From: a bacterium
GTDB taxonomy: Bacteria; UBP15; UBA6099
Direction: 5' to 3'
Assembly: GCA_029564595.1 (NCBI GenBank)
Contig: JAKQPS010000176.1
Coordinates: forward strand, 1 to 64,000
DNA: 64,000 bases
The notes below the pieces were generated by a model that searched no databases, was not told the DNA's origin, and worked only from the letters and a program-made list of their open reading frames with translations. Shown piece by piece: positions 1 through 8,452 of the stretch. The translations under genes were made by a program, and so were the position numbers. Numbering within the stretch: position 1 is the stretch's first letter; the number at the start of each line of letters is the position of its first letter.

Positions 1-63
1 GCCTTCACGCGCTTCGCTCAGTATTCGCACTATCTGCTCTTCGGTGTACCTTTTCTTCTTCAT
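1..63 (-). CDS. IS3-family transposase OrfA, N-terminal fragment (runs off window)
   Basis: The 21 visible codons read MKKKRYTEEQIVRILSEARE plus a glycine. This is the characteristic start of the helix-turn-helix OrfA protein of IS3-type transposases, which binds the element's ends. The ATG at 63-61 is the only possible start, because the ATG five bases upstream runs into a stop after two codons. A weak GGGGG purine run lies upstream. The gene continues past the left edge, so it is impossible to say whether the transposase is intact. Confidence 0.75.
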   Translation of the reverse strand, partial: MKKKRYTEEQIVRILSEAREG

Positions 64-141
64 TCCATGCTACCCCCGTTAGGCTATATTTTACTGCTTT
101 CCTAACTTTCCGGGTGGTACTGTTTTCGGGGCGCATGTCCA
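1..141 (-). mobile_element. IS3-family insertion sequence, left end only
   Basis: Read on the minus strand, the segment starts with a terminal sequence TGGACATGCGCCCCGAAAAC (starting near 141), followed by a short leader and a transposase start codon at 63. This order (terminal repeat, about 75 bp leader, OrfA) fits IS3-family elements. The rest of the element lies outside the window, so neither the other terminal repeat nor target duplication can be seen. The base composition changes sharply at the element's edge, where an AT-rich gene begins at about 154. The insertion may have cut the 5' end of that gene. Confidence 0.7.
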
Positions 142-153
142 GATAATAAAGGT

Positions 154-1170
154 TTGATTAAGCCGCATATGAATCAGTTAGCGGTAGTGAAACAACAGTT
201 TCAAAGTCAAATTGATAGAGATAGAGATATTGATAAAGGCGAATTGAATCTACAATCCCAAAATCAACAAAGAAAGCTAGAACAGATCAAAACGAGCATT
301 TTAGAATTGGTAAATTTGAAGGTCTCAGAAAAGAAAGATGGGGCAAGCGAAACAAGAAAGATAAAGCTTGCCAGTATTGAAAACCTCAATTCACCCGGCC
401 CGATAGCAAACGTGTTATCTGAAGATTTGAAAGAGGGAATATATTTCAGAACAGATTTGCTTTTAGAAATCTCTCAAAAAAAGGCTTCCGTAATTGATGA
501 TTCTCTTTTTGATTGGGTTAAATCAGAAACTGAAACCTATATAAATAAACAAACAGAATCAGGAACGCAATTTATAAAAAACAATCTTTTCTCTCGTGGA
601 ATGGGCGATAGAGTCTTAGGGCCTACAGAAGCTTTTCTGGATAAAATGCAAGTTATTCGACTAGGCGCACTTAGAAAAATCGAAATCGCCAGAAAAGAAT
701 CGAAGCTAAAAAAGATGGATGAAGATAACGCAAATGAGAAAACCAATAAGGTCTTTATTGTTCATGGTCATGATGATGAATTAAAAGAAAAAGTTTCAAA
801 TTTCGTAAAAGGAGTCGGTTTGAATCCGTTGATATTGCATGAACTGCCATCACAAGGTAAAACAATAATTGAGAAATTTGAAACGTATTCAAATGTCTGT
901 TTCGCCATCGCACTTCTGACCCCTGATGATGTTGGATCGTCAAAGAATAATCAAGGTGACCTAAAACCTAGAGCTAGACAGAATGTGTTGTTTGAACTCG
1001 GATTTTTCATAGGAAAGATAGGAAGACGCAACGTTCGTTGTTTATATATGGAAGGCGTCGAGAAACCATCAGATTATGACGGGGTTATTTATATCAAAAT
1101 TGACCCAGAAAACAATTGGCAATGTGAATTGAAAAAAGAAATGAAAGACGCTGGTTTAATATTGACATGA
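154..1170 (+). CDS. TIR-like nucleotide-binding domain protein (Cap12/Pycsar-effector TIR type), possibly 5'-truncated
   Basis: Residues 1-60 are polar and predicted coiled coil. The C-terminal part from about residue 198 contains FIVHGHD, GKTIIEKFE, ALLTPDDVG and RARQNVLFELGFFIG, the motif order of the TIR-like family seen in CBASS Cap12 and related predicted nucleotide-binding proteins. Conserved acidic residues E240 and E281 are candidates for the NAD-cleaving or nucleotide-binding site. The start is uncertain: TTG at 154 or ATG at 169, neither with a good ribosome site. The reading frame is open back through the IS end to about 106, so the true N-terminus may have been removed by the insertion. 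AT-rich codon use differs from every neighbour and suggests transfer. A role in phage defence is inference from the family. Confidence 0.75.
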   Translation: MIKPHMNQLAVVKQQFQSQIDRDRDIDKGELNLQSQNQQRKLEQIKTSILELVNLKVSEKKDGASETRKIKLASIENLNSPGPIANVLSEDLKEGIYFRTDLLLEISQKKASVIDDSLFDWVKSETETYINKQTESGTQFIKNNLFSRGMGDRVLGPTEAFLDKMQVIRLGALRKIEIARKESKLKKMDEDNANEKTNKVFIVHGHDDELKEKVSNFVKGVGLNPLILHELPSQGKTIIEKFETYSNVCFAIALLTPDDVGSSKNNQGDLKPRARQNVLFELGFFIGKIGRRNVRCLYMEGVEKPSDYDGVIYIKIDPENNWQCELKKEMKDAGLILT

Positions 1171-1245
1171 ATAAGGCGTTGATTGAATAGATACATGTTC
1201 CCATGCTTATCGCTATGGGAATAAGAGAGACAGTTATTTTTTCAT

Positions 1246-1338
1246 CGTTGCCAAGGTCTCCTTGGCAATGGATAGACCGAAAGCTCTGCTTTCTCCACGC
1301 TCGTTTAGTCGTTCGTTGCCAAGGCGACCTTGGCAACG
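1246..1338. repeat. Two copies of a TTGCCAAGG palindrome in the 1171-1462 gap
   Basis: The 292-bp space between the TIR gene and the glycoside hydrolase holds two near-identical hairpins. TTGCCAAGG-TCT-CCTTGGCAA spans 1248-1268, and TTGCCAAGG-CGA-CCTTGGCAA spans 1316-1336; both stems extend two further bases to CG on the left. They are 68 bp apart and lack a following T-tract, so they are not obvious terminators. They resemble REP-type mobile palindromes. No gene is seen in the gap. Confidence 0.8.
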
Positions 1339-1462
1339 ATGAGTGAAAAGGATGGAATGACGGGAAAGTAAAATAGAGAATGACGGCATAAATGGAAAAG
1401 CGGGGACAGGCATCGCTGTGACGCGCGCTGCCAGTCCCCGTTTTTCAAGGTTTTTTTATTAG

Positions 1463-3487
1463 TCACTGATTTAGGTTGAAATGTTTTTTTATGGCTTCTC
1501 CGGAGGGGCGCATCCGGGAGCGGTCGAGGGTGTACAGACCGAAGCGGTGGAACGTCCCGGTTTTCTGTCTGACGCTGTGGTAATCAAACGCCGCCCACCA
1601 CGCGCTGCCGACCAAGAACGGACACCCCTTGAAAACGCTTTGCGCCTTTTGGAGGATTTCGACTTGGCGCGCGTCCCCCGCCTCGTCGTCTCCCGTCCAT
1701 ATCCCGTATTCAGCGGCGAGAACCGCTTTGTCAGGATGACGGCCACGAACCGTCTTGAGAACCCTCGCAGTCCCGGCTTCCGGCTCCTCGCTGTCGAACA
1801 CGCCCGAATACAGGCTGAGCGCTATCAGGTCCCCCGCCGCCAGCGCGGACGTCCACAGCGTCGAAAAACTCACGTTGTGATACACCGGGCGTGTTCCGTC
1901 CAGCGCGCGCGCGTCCTCCATCAGCTCCCTGAAAAACTTCACGCTCTCCTCCCCGCCTGTCGTCTCGTTGCCCATGCTCCAGAAAGCCGCCGCCGGACGC
2001 CGCCTGTCCCTCGCTATCATCTCCAGCCACATCTGCCGGGCGATCCCGCGCCGGAGCTGAATCTCGAATCCGCCCTCCTTGAACCAGTACACCGGAATCT
2101 CCTCCGCCGTCAGAAAGCCCTCCCGGTTCGCCAAGTCGAAAAACGCCGGATGGTTCGGATAGTGGGCGGCGCGGACGAAGTTCGCTCCAAGCTCCTTTAT
2201 CAGGCGCAGGTCGTTTTTTATCCCGGCGGTGTCGTCCCATGACTGAGCGCGCCCGACGCCCGGAAGCTCCTCGTGCCGGTTCACCCCGCGGAGCCGGAAC
2301 GCCTCTCCGTTCAGGCGCAGCGGCGGCCCCTGCGCGGCGACCTCTATTTGCCGTAACGCGACAGTCGCGCTCCGCGCGTCCACTGTCCCGCCGTCCGCGT
2401 TCCTGTAAAAAAGCGCAAGCTCGTATTCGACGGGATTGTCGGGGGACCACGCCGAAACGCCCCGCGCCGCGACCGAAGCCCGGAGCGCGAACAGCGTTGA
2501 GCCGTCCGCCTGCGGCTCCGCTCCGGTAATTTCAAAAGAGTCCGAATCCAGCCGCGCCGCCGAGCAGTCCCCGCGCGCGGCCTCAGCCTGCCCTCCGGCT
2601 CCCGCTCGCGCCGTCAAACATCCCTCCAGCCGCCCCCGCATGACCGCGCCTCCGGCCTCCTCCCTCGCCAGCGCCTTCAACGTCAGCCGCCACTCGCCCC
2701 CCTCAAGCCGAGTCTCCACAGTAAAATCCTCTATCCCCGAACGGCCTTCCGCGACGAGATAGACGTCCCTGTATATACCCCCGTAATTCCACCAGTCCGC
2801 GTTAGCGTACGGAACAATCAGCCCGTACGGCTCCGGCGGAACGTCGAACGATTCCGTCCACGGAATATTGTCCACCCGCGCGGCGATGACGTTCTCCGCC
2901 CCGTGCTCCAGCGCGCGGGACGCGTTGAACGCGAACGAAGTGTAGCCGCCCTCGTGCCAACCCAGCCATTCGCCGTTCAGCCACACGTCCGCCACATAGT
3001 TCGCGCCGAGGAAAACCAGCCGGACGCGTTTGCCGCGCCATTCCTCCGGAACCGTGAAGGAGCGGCGGAACCAAACGCCGTCCACATAGGGGTCGGGAGG
3101 AAGGTTTTCGACGCGCGGCAAGATGGCCGGTTCCCAGAGCGAATCGTCGAAGCCAGCCTCGTGTTCCCCGCCCGCTTCGAGCGCGGCGCGCGCGTCCGGC
3201 GTCCGCGCGGACATAGTAAGCGAGTGGTCCATCCCGGCGCGGAGCGCCCGCCATTCGCCGTTCAGCGACAGAGCGGAGCAAATGCCCGCCCCCTGCCCCG
3301 CGCATTCCCCCGGCGACGGGATATCATAGACAAGCCCGTTTTGGGACACGAAACTGAAATCCCCCACCCGCCGCAGTTCCGCCGTCGGCGCCAGCCACCC
3401 CACGCCCGCCGCAGACGACGCGGTCTCCGCTCGCGCGGCTCCGCACATAACAACCAGCGACCACAAAATCAGAATGTTTTTTCTCAT
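1463..3487 (-). CDS. Secreted glycoside hydrolase family 2 (beta-galactosidase/glucuronidase-like)
   Basis: 674 residues with an N-terminal signal peptide (MRKNILILWSLVVMCGAARA), so exported. A sugar-binding jelly-roll region follows at about residues 70-230, with WFRRSFTVPEEW and NYVADVWLNG, then an Ig-like middle and a TIM barrel from about 400 with LRGVNRHEELPGVG. The general acid/base is visible in WSMGNE (E508) and the nucleophile in AAEYG (E593), the usual GH2 pair. The length is shorter than LacZ and close to beta-glucuronidase-type members. Substrate cannot be told from sequence; a secreted exo-glycosidase acting on oligosaccharides is likely. The gene is alone on its strand; the tRNA and the sialidase operon lie further downstream in coordinates. 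Confidence 0.88.
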   Translation of the reverse strand: MRKNILILWSLVVMCGAARAETASSAAGVGWLAPTAELRRVGDFSFVSQNGLVYDIPSPGECAGQGAGICSALSLNGEWRALRAGMDHSLTMSARTPDARAALEAGGEHEAGFDDSLWEPAILPRVENLPPDPYVDGVWFRRSFTVPEEWRGKRVRLVFLGANYVADVWLNGEWLGWHEGGYTSFAFNASRALEHGAENVIAARVDNIPWTESFDVPPEPYGLIVPYANADWWNYGGIYRDVYLVAEGRSGIEDFTVETRLEGGEWRLTLKALAREEAGGAVMRGRLEGCLTARAGAGGQAEAARGDCSAARLDSDSFEITGAEPQADGSTLFALRASVAARGVSAWSPDNPVEYELALFYRNADGGTVDARSATVALRQIEVAAQGPPLRLNGEAFRLRGVNRHEELPGVGRAQSWDDTAGIKNDLRLIKELGANFVRAAHYPNHPAFFDLANREGFLTAEEIPVYWFKEGGFEIQLRRGIARQMWLEMIARDRRRPAAAFWSMGNETTGGEESVKFFRELMEDARALDGTRPVYHNVSFSTLWTSALAAGDLIALSLYSGVFDSEEPEAGTARVLKTVRGRHPDKAVLAAEYGIWTGDDEAGDARQVEILQKAQSVFKGCPFLVGSAWWAAFDYHSVRQKTGTFHRFGLYTLDRSRMRPSGEAIKKHFNLNQ

Positions 3488-3696
3488 TCATTTACCCCGC
3501 GCCGAAGCTGCCGCATTGAGACAATAGACCCGCATTATTCCCAAACGCGGGCCGGCCGATTGTGATATGATACCCCATAACCCCGCCCCGACAGAAACCG
3601 TCCCCCAGAAAACAATCTTAATTTGTTATTACAATCCCGCATAAATTACCGCTTCCATGTTATCATTATTGAAACATCTCGATGGAGAAACAAACG

Positions 3697-4086
3697 ATGA
3701 AAATCGTTATCGTGTTGATACTAGCGGTCGCGGCGGCGCTCTTCGCCACAAGGCATTTCAACGTCTTCGAGCCTCCGGCGGTTAAAGCATACAGGCATGT
3801 CAAAAGGAACCTTACGAAGAACGAGGTGGAGAACCCGAAGGTTTCATTCGTCCCGTATTCATCGCTTGTGCGGTGGGACCTCAAAGTAAGGGACTTCGAA
3901 GCGGAGGGGGACACGGCGCAATTCACTGCAATCGAGCGCATCGTGTTGCTGCCGGAAAACGCCTCGACCTCCAACATGATAAAAGCGATGTCTGTTTACG
4001 AAGTTCAGATGATAAAAAGCGAAAACGTCTGGCACTTGGACGCCGAAAACTTGATAGACCAGAAAGTGGAAAACCCGAACTACTAG
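3697..4086 (+). CDS. Small exported or membrane-anchored protein of unknown function
   Basis: About 129 residues. The N-terminus MKIVIVLILAVAAALFAT is a hydrophobic signal or anchor without an obvious lipobox. The rest is a soluble domain of mixed charge ending in EVQMIKSENVWHLDAENLID. I recognise no family; the size and the alternation of strand-like segments would suit a small NTF2-like or Tim44-like fold, but this is only an impression. An upstream ATG at 3682 is in frame, but GGAG at 3685-3688 sits at good spacing for the ATG at 3697, which is therefore preferred. The gene stands alone between the GH2 gene and tRNA-Ala. Confidence 0.6.
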   Translation: MKIVIVLILAVAAALFATRHFNVFEPPAVKAYRHVKRNLTKNEVENPKVSFVPYSSLVRWDLKVRDFEAEGDTAQFTAIERIVLLPENASTSNMIKAMSVYEVQMIKSENVWHLDAENLIDQKVENPNY

Positions 4087-4117
4087 CCGCGATTGCCCCG
4101 ATATCATGATATTGGTA

Positions 4118-4190
<73 letters not shown>

Positions 4191-4198
4191 GCAAAAGC

Positions 4199-4254
4199 GG
4201 CTCCGCCGCCTGCCGGAGCCACGATAATTATAGCTTTTTTTTTTCGTTGCGCAA
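4199..4254 (-). promoter_or_regulatory. Promoter and leader hairpin of tRNA-Ala
   Basis: On the minus strand TTGCGC (4254-4249) is followed after 16 bp by a perfect TATAAT (4232-4227). Transcription would start near 4220. A 7-bp hairpin GGCTCCG...CGGAGCC occupies 4199-4220, directly upstream of the mature tRNA 5' end at 4190, and may be removed during 5' processing. Confidence 0.6.
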
Positions 4255-4307
4255 TCGGCGCGAAAAATTGTTAGCCCGCATTTTTCTCGTAAAAAATCCG
4301 GGTTAAT

Positions 4308-4336
4308 GCCAATCGGCGGAGATGCCGATACGGCGG
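4308..4336. repeat. 29-bp repeat identical to the 3' end of the orphan gene at 32846-34231
   Basis: These 29 bases recur exactly at 32851-32879. There they encode the C-terminus RRIGISADW of a 461-residue protein. Here, on the same strand, the frame reads AADRRIGISADWH followed by a stop, with no gene attached; the preceding gene ends in another frame at 4351. The most economical reading is a leftover 3' end of a second copy of that gene. Confidence 0.7.
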
Positions 4337-4350
4337 TCGGCGGCAGGGTG

Positions 4351-5448
4351 TCACTTCCCTGCCCCGAATTCGTTGTCCTTGAAATATGAGTAGAACGACG
4401 CCAGCGCTATGAAGTCCATGCCTGCGTACTCTACGGAGGAGCCGTCGGGGCCTTCGGCTTTTTCGTCGGGGCTGCGCTCCCACCTGTATCCGAGGTTGTA
4501 CCCGTCGTCCGTCCATTCGTTGGGCAGATACGGCGGGAAGGCGCGGAGTTTTTCCTCGACGAAAGAGGCGTCGCGCTTGAACACTTTGGCGGCGAACCAG
4601 TCGAACATCGTGTTGTCGTCTTTGGAGACGACTTTGTACCATTCTTTGATGGCTTGGTCGAGGCCGGGGAGCGAGGGTTCGAGCAGTTTGGCGACAAACA
4701 TCCGCTCGAAGAACAGGTTGAGCGTGAAGTAGCGCGGGGTGGCGTGGCGCACGAGGACGGCTTTCTTGAACTGTAGGTAGAAGCGTTCGCGGGCGGCGTC
4801 GAAATCTTCTCCGGGCAGGTACGTGTCCACTCCCAGCCCCATCTTCATGGAGAGCAACTGGAACAGGAAGCGGATGTCTTCGCAGTCGACGTAAGGGCCT
4901 TCGCCCATGCGCCAGTTGTGGGAGTTGCCATAAAGAATCATATTTTTAGTGATGCGGGCTACTTCAGCCTTGAGGTCGTCCGGGCCGAGCAGCCAGACGG
5001 CGGCGATGCCCATAAGCATCTCGCCGTACTGGTCGATACTGGTCGGGTTGGGGTCGTCGTCCGGGTGTTCGGGGAACCGTTTATATTTGCCCGGTTCGAT
5101 TTCCACAAGCGGCCAGTAGGAGAGGTTGACGCGGACAAGGTCCCAGTCGCCCTGAAATGCGAAGGCGGCCATAGTGAGGCCGGTCCATCCCTGACTGTCG
5201 CCTGCTCCCCAGAAGCGGACGACGCGAGTCCGCGTCTCGTCGTCCAGAAGAGCTTCGAGCGTGCCGCCCCTGTCGATGTGCCTAGCTTTGTAGTCTTCGA
5301 TGTACTTTTCATATTTCGCGGCGAGGTCTGGCGGGAGAGCCGCGCGATAAGGCGGAGCGGTGTCGGCGAGCGCCGCCGCCGCAGTCGCGAGAACCGCCAC
5401 CGCCGCGACGACCGCCGCAAGAATTTTTTTCCTCGTCAGAGTCATCAA
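4351..5448 (-). CDS. Exported protein of unknown function, second gene of sialidase operon
   Basis: 365 residues. A signal peptide covers about residues 1-29 (KKILAAVVAAVAVLATAAAALA). The mature part is rich in aromatic residues and helices, for example RFWGAGDSQGWTGLTMAAFA, WRMGEGPYVDCEDIRFLFQL and RYFTLNLFFERMFV. This would suit an alpha/alpha toroid such as those in carbohydrate-active proteins, but no catalytic motif is recognised. The start overlaps the stop of the upstream sialidase gene by four bases (ATGA), so the two are co-transcribed and translationally coupled. A role in sialoglycan use is inferred from that context only. Confidence 0.75.
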   Translation of the reverse strand: MMTLTRKKILAAVVAAVAVLATAAAALADTAPPYRAALPPDLAAKYEKYIEDYKARHIDRGGTLEALLDDETRTRVVRFWGAGDSQGWTGLTMAAFAFQGDWDLVRVNLSYWPLVEIEPGKYKRFPEHPDDDPNPTSIDQYGEMLMGIAAVWLLGPDDLKAEVARITKNMILYGNSHNWRMGEGPYVDCEDIRFLFQLLSMKMGLGVDTYLPGEDFDAARERFYLQFKKAVLVRHATPRYFTLNLFFERMFVAKLLEPSLPGLDQAIKEWYKVVSKDDNTMFDWFAAKVFKRDASFVEEKLRAFPPYLPNEWTDDGYNLGYRWERSPDEKAEGPDGSSVEYAGMDFIALASFYSYFKDNEFGAGK

Positions 5449-6557
5449 TTTTCCTCCCCGCGCGGGGCGCCGCCGGCGTCTTTTCCGTCTGTCAGCCAGT
5501 CAAGGGTGAACCGCGCGAATGTTATTTTTTCCCAGTATTGGACCTCGCCGCGCTCGTAAAGCAGCCCGATTGTCTTGTCAGGCAGAACCGCCAAGTCGGA
5601 ATATCCGGATTTGCCGAGGTTGACGAGTTTGGCGACGGGCCATGAGCGGGCATCGTCGTAGCTGAGTTTGACCGTCATTTTGACGCGCGTGCGGTCTGCG
5701 GGGTTGGAGAACAGAAGCCTGTCGCGACCGCCGTCTGCGGCGAGGCTGAACCGCGCCACGCTCGCTTGGCACACCGGCTCGATGTGGGCTTTCTCGAATC
5801 GGATGTCTGAGAACGACTCGCCGCCGTCTTTGCTGACGGCGAACGCGCGCATGCCCTTCATGTGGTTGCTGCGGCTGTTGAGATAGACCGAGCCGTCCGC
5901 CAGTTCGACGGCGGTCGCCTCGTCCGTGTGCTTGCCCGACGAGCCGCCGAGATTCCACGTATTTCCGTGGTCGTCGCTGTAAATTATGTGCGAATAGATA
6001 ACGCTCTTTTCGGTGTGGTCGCACGGGATGAGCAGGCGGCCTGAACGAAGCTGGATGCCGTGGCCCGGCCCCGCCGCGTACCACTCCCATCCGGGGAGTT
6101 TGACGTCCGGGGTGATGTCCTCCGGCGCGCTCCACGTCAACCCGTCGTCCTCGCTGCGCGCGACGTGGACGGTGTCGTTGTTTTTAGTGAACACAAGGAT
6201 AACGGCTCCCGTCGCCGAGTCCGCCACCGGGACGGGGTTGCCGATAGTGTTCCCGCCGTCGTCCCAAATCATTATCGGGGCGCTCCATGTTTTTCCGTTG
6301 TCGGAACTGCGCTTGAGAATGAGGTCGATGTCGCCCGCGTCCGAGGGGCCGTTTTTTCTGGCCTCGCATATCGCAAGAAGCGCCCCGTTGGGAGTCAGCA
6401 GCAACGCCGGAATCCTGTAAATGGCGTAGCCTTCCTCGCCTCCGACGAAGATGTCGGATTGAGAAAATCCGCCGGGCGGGACATCCGGCGCAGCGAGCGC
6501 AGCCGAAACCGCAAACGCCCCCGCGATAATGGCCATTATGGCAATCTTTGCCCTCAT
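5445..6557 (-). CDS. Secreted exo-alpha-sialidase (GH33-type, BNR repeats)
   Basis: 370 residues with a signal peptide (MRAKIAIMAIIAGAFAVSAA). The YRIP motif that carries the first arginine of the catalytic triad lies near residue 48. Asp-box repeats follow: SSDNGKTWS, SEDDGLTWS, SDDHGNTWN and SKDGGESFS, the signature of six-bladed sialidases. HTDEATAVEL probably supplies an active-site acid, and SGYSDLAV the tyrosine nucleophile. The product would release terminal sialic acid from glycans outside the cytoplasm. No nan catabolic genes are visible in the window. It is the first gene of an operon with the downstream exported protein, which starts inside its stop codon. Confidence 0.88.
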   Translation of the reverse strand: MRAKIAIMAIIAGAFAVSAALAAPDVPPGGFSQSDIFVGGEEGYAIYRIPALLLTPNGALLAICEARKNGPSDAGDIDLILKRSSDNGKTWSAPIMIWDDGGNTIGNPVPVADSATGAVILVFTKNNDTVHVARSEDDGLTWSAPEDITPDVKLPGWEWYAAGPGHGIQLRSGRLLIPCDHTEKSVIYSHIIYSDDHGNTWNLGGSSGKHTDEATAVELADGSVYLNSRSNHMKGMRAFAVSKDGGESFSDIRFEKAHIEPVCQASVARFSLAADGGRDRLLFSNPADRTRVKMTVKLSYDDARSWPVAKLVNLGKSGYSDLAVLPDKTIGLLYERGEVQYWEKITFARFTLDWLTDGKDAGGAPRGEEN

Positions 6558-6727
6558 AGAGCAGCTCCTGTCATGGGCGGACTTCCGGCATTCCGCCTCG
6601 GTTCGTGAATTATAGCAAAAAAAGCGAGCGCGACCTTAGGCGTTTGAAATTCGCCTCCGACACGCTGATGAAAAACGCGAAAACAAATCCTTCTGGAATT
6701 TCCGCGGCAAAACCTTCTAAGCGCGAA

Positions 6728-6756
6728 CTGCCAGACTTAAGAATTGGCGCTATAAT
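6728..6756 (+). promoter_or_regulatory. Sigma-70 type promoter of the ClC gene
   Basis: CTGCCA (6728-6733, four of six consensus bases) and a perfect TATAAT (6751-6756) are separated by 17 bp. The predicted start of transcription, near 6763, rules out the in-frame TTG at 6763 as a normal start codon and supports the ATG at 6817. Confidence 0.6.
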
Positions 6757-6816
6757 GCTCAATTGCCGCGCCTTTTTCAAAGCGAAAAACGAACGGCGGA
6801 CGCGGGACAAGCAATA

Positions 6817-8199
6817 ATGAAGAACGATTTGATAGAAAAGAGCATCGCAGAGGAGACTGTGCTTTTCATAAGCGTAGTCAAGTGGGTCGTGCTTGGGAGC
6901 ATAGTGGGAGCGCTGGTGGGATGCTCGACGGCCTTGTTTTTAGGGCTGTTGGACAGGGCGGCGGAGTCGGCTTCAAGGATAAAGTATTACTATGCGGCGC
7001 TGCCTGCGGCGCTGCTGGCGAGCGTGGCGCTAGTGAACCGGTTCGCGCCGGACGCAAAAGGACATGGCACGGAAAAAGTAATCGAAGCCTTCCACCGGGG
7101 GCGCGGCAAGATAAAAACCGAGGTTGTGCCAGTAAAGCTCGCAGCCACAGTCTTAACGATAGCGGCTGGAGGCTCGGCGGGAAAAGAAGGCCCGTGCGCG
7201 CAGATCGGAGCCGGCCTCGCCGCGCTTGTCGCTAGGCTGTTGCGATTCGACGACACCGACAGAAAAAAACTGGTGATATGCGGCATAAGCTCCGGTTTCG
7301 CCTCAGTCTTCGGGGCGCCGTTTTCCGGAGCTGTCTTCGGCGTGGAAGTGTTGTTCGTCGGCGGAATGCTTTACGAAGCCCTGCTGCCATCTTTTATTTC
7401 AGGAGTGGTCGCGTATCAAGCCGCCTCTTCTCTCGGCGTGGAATATTTTCATCACCCGATAAAACTCGTTCCGGTTTTCACGGGTTTTTTCTTCGCAAAG
7501 GTGGTGGTGGCCGGAGTTTTTTTCGGACTTGTCTCGCTTTTTTTCATAGAAACGATGAAAGCCTTCGAGCGGATTTCGCGGAGCATAAAATGGAGGGAAG
7601 AATGGAAGGCGCTGGCGGGAGGCGCGATACTGGCGATCTCCGCGGTCGCGCTCACGGACCGCCACCTCGGATTGGGCATTGACACCATACAAGCGGCGCT
7701 CGAAGGACAACACACGCCGTGGCACGCGTTCGCCGTGAAAGCGGTGGCGACCAGCGCGACGCTCAACATCGGCGGAAGCGGCGGAGTGGTGACTCCCATA
7801 TTCTACATAGGCTCGACTGCCGGGAGCCTGTTCGGAAACATGATGAATCTGGACGCGGCCACTTTTGCCGCCATAGGTTTCGTGGCCGTGCTCGCCGGAG
7901 CCGCAAACACTCCTATCGCCGCCGGCATTATGGCCGTCGAGATGTTCGGGCCTAAACTCGCCCCTTACGCGACAGTCGCCTGCGTGGTGAGTTTTTTAAT
8001 GACAGGCCACAGAAGCGTTTATCCCTCCCAGATTCTGGGCGCAAAAAAATCCTCCTCGCTATCCGTCGATGTGGGCGCGGATATGGAGCATTTAGAAGCG
8101 AAGTATTCTCCCAGAAAACAAAGCCTCACCGCCCGCGTCAGCCGGTTTTTTGGCGGGATCAAAGAATCAGCGGGAAGCTTGTGGAATCGCCGGAAATAA
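6817..8199 (+). CDS. ClC-family chloride channel or chloride/proton antiporter
   Basis: 460 residues with about ten hydrophobic helices. The GKEGP motif, with the gating glutamate, is present in GGSAGKEGPCAQIGAG. The first filter motif, usually GSGIP, reads KGHGTEKV, and the third, usually GxFxP, reads GGSGGVVTPIF. This is a ClC subfamily with an altered filter, so anion preference is uncertain (fluoride and nitrate ClCs also deviate here). The protein has no C-terminal CBS pair. An in-frame extension back to TTG 6763 adds 18 residues but would be leaderless. The next gene downstream is a K+ channel, 250 bp away. Confidence 0.88.
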   Translation: MKNDLIEKSIAEETVLFISVVKWVVLGSIVGALVGCSTALFLGLLDRAAESASRIKYYYAALPAALLASVALVNRFAPDAKGHGTEKVIEAFHRGRGKIKTEVVPVKLAATVLTIAAGGSAGKEGPCAQIGAGLAALVARLLRFDDTDRKKLVICGISSGFASVFGAPFSGAVFGVEVLFVGGMLYEALLPSFISGVVAYQAASSLGVEYFHHPIKLVPVFTGFFFAKVVVAGVFFGLVSLFFIETMKAFERISRSIKWREEWKALAGGAILAISAVALTDRHLGLGIDTIQAALEGQHTPWHAFAVKAVATSATLNIGGSGGVVTPIFYIGSTAGSLFGNMMNLDAATFAAIGFVAVLAGAANTPIAAGIMAVEMFGPKLAPYATVACVVSFLMTGHRSVYPSQILGAKKSSSLSVDVGADMEHLEAKYSPRKQSLTARVSRFFGGIKESAGSLWNRRK

Positions 8200-8452
8200 A
8201 CGATTAAAGAGAACTCCCTAACAACTCAAAGTCAGACAAATCTCTCGCGTGAAATATGTCGATTTCATCATATCGGCAAGCTTATCAATCCGGATAGTCC
8301 CTGTTCTCCTCAAAGCGGCGATTAACCCGCAGTGGACCATTTTTACAGTTAAGATTGTTTCATTCGGATTGTTGTGTAGTATAAAATGAATCATTAATGT
8401 AGAATATTTTTGACGCTTGTTGGTCGATGTGAAATATTAGCGGGTATCCGGC

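Noticed and set aside
1481-3565. Several long plus-strand open frames opposite the GH2 gene
   Set aside because: They are GC-rich mirror frames of a well-supported gene, with arginine/proline-rich meaningless translations.
6763-6816. TTG start extending the ClC protein by 18 residues
   Set aside because: It coincides with the predicted transcription start and lacks a ribosome site.
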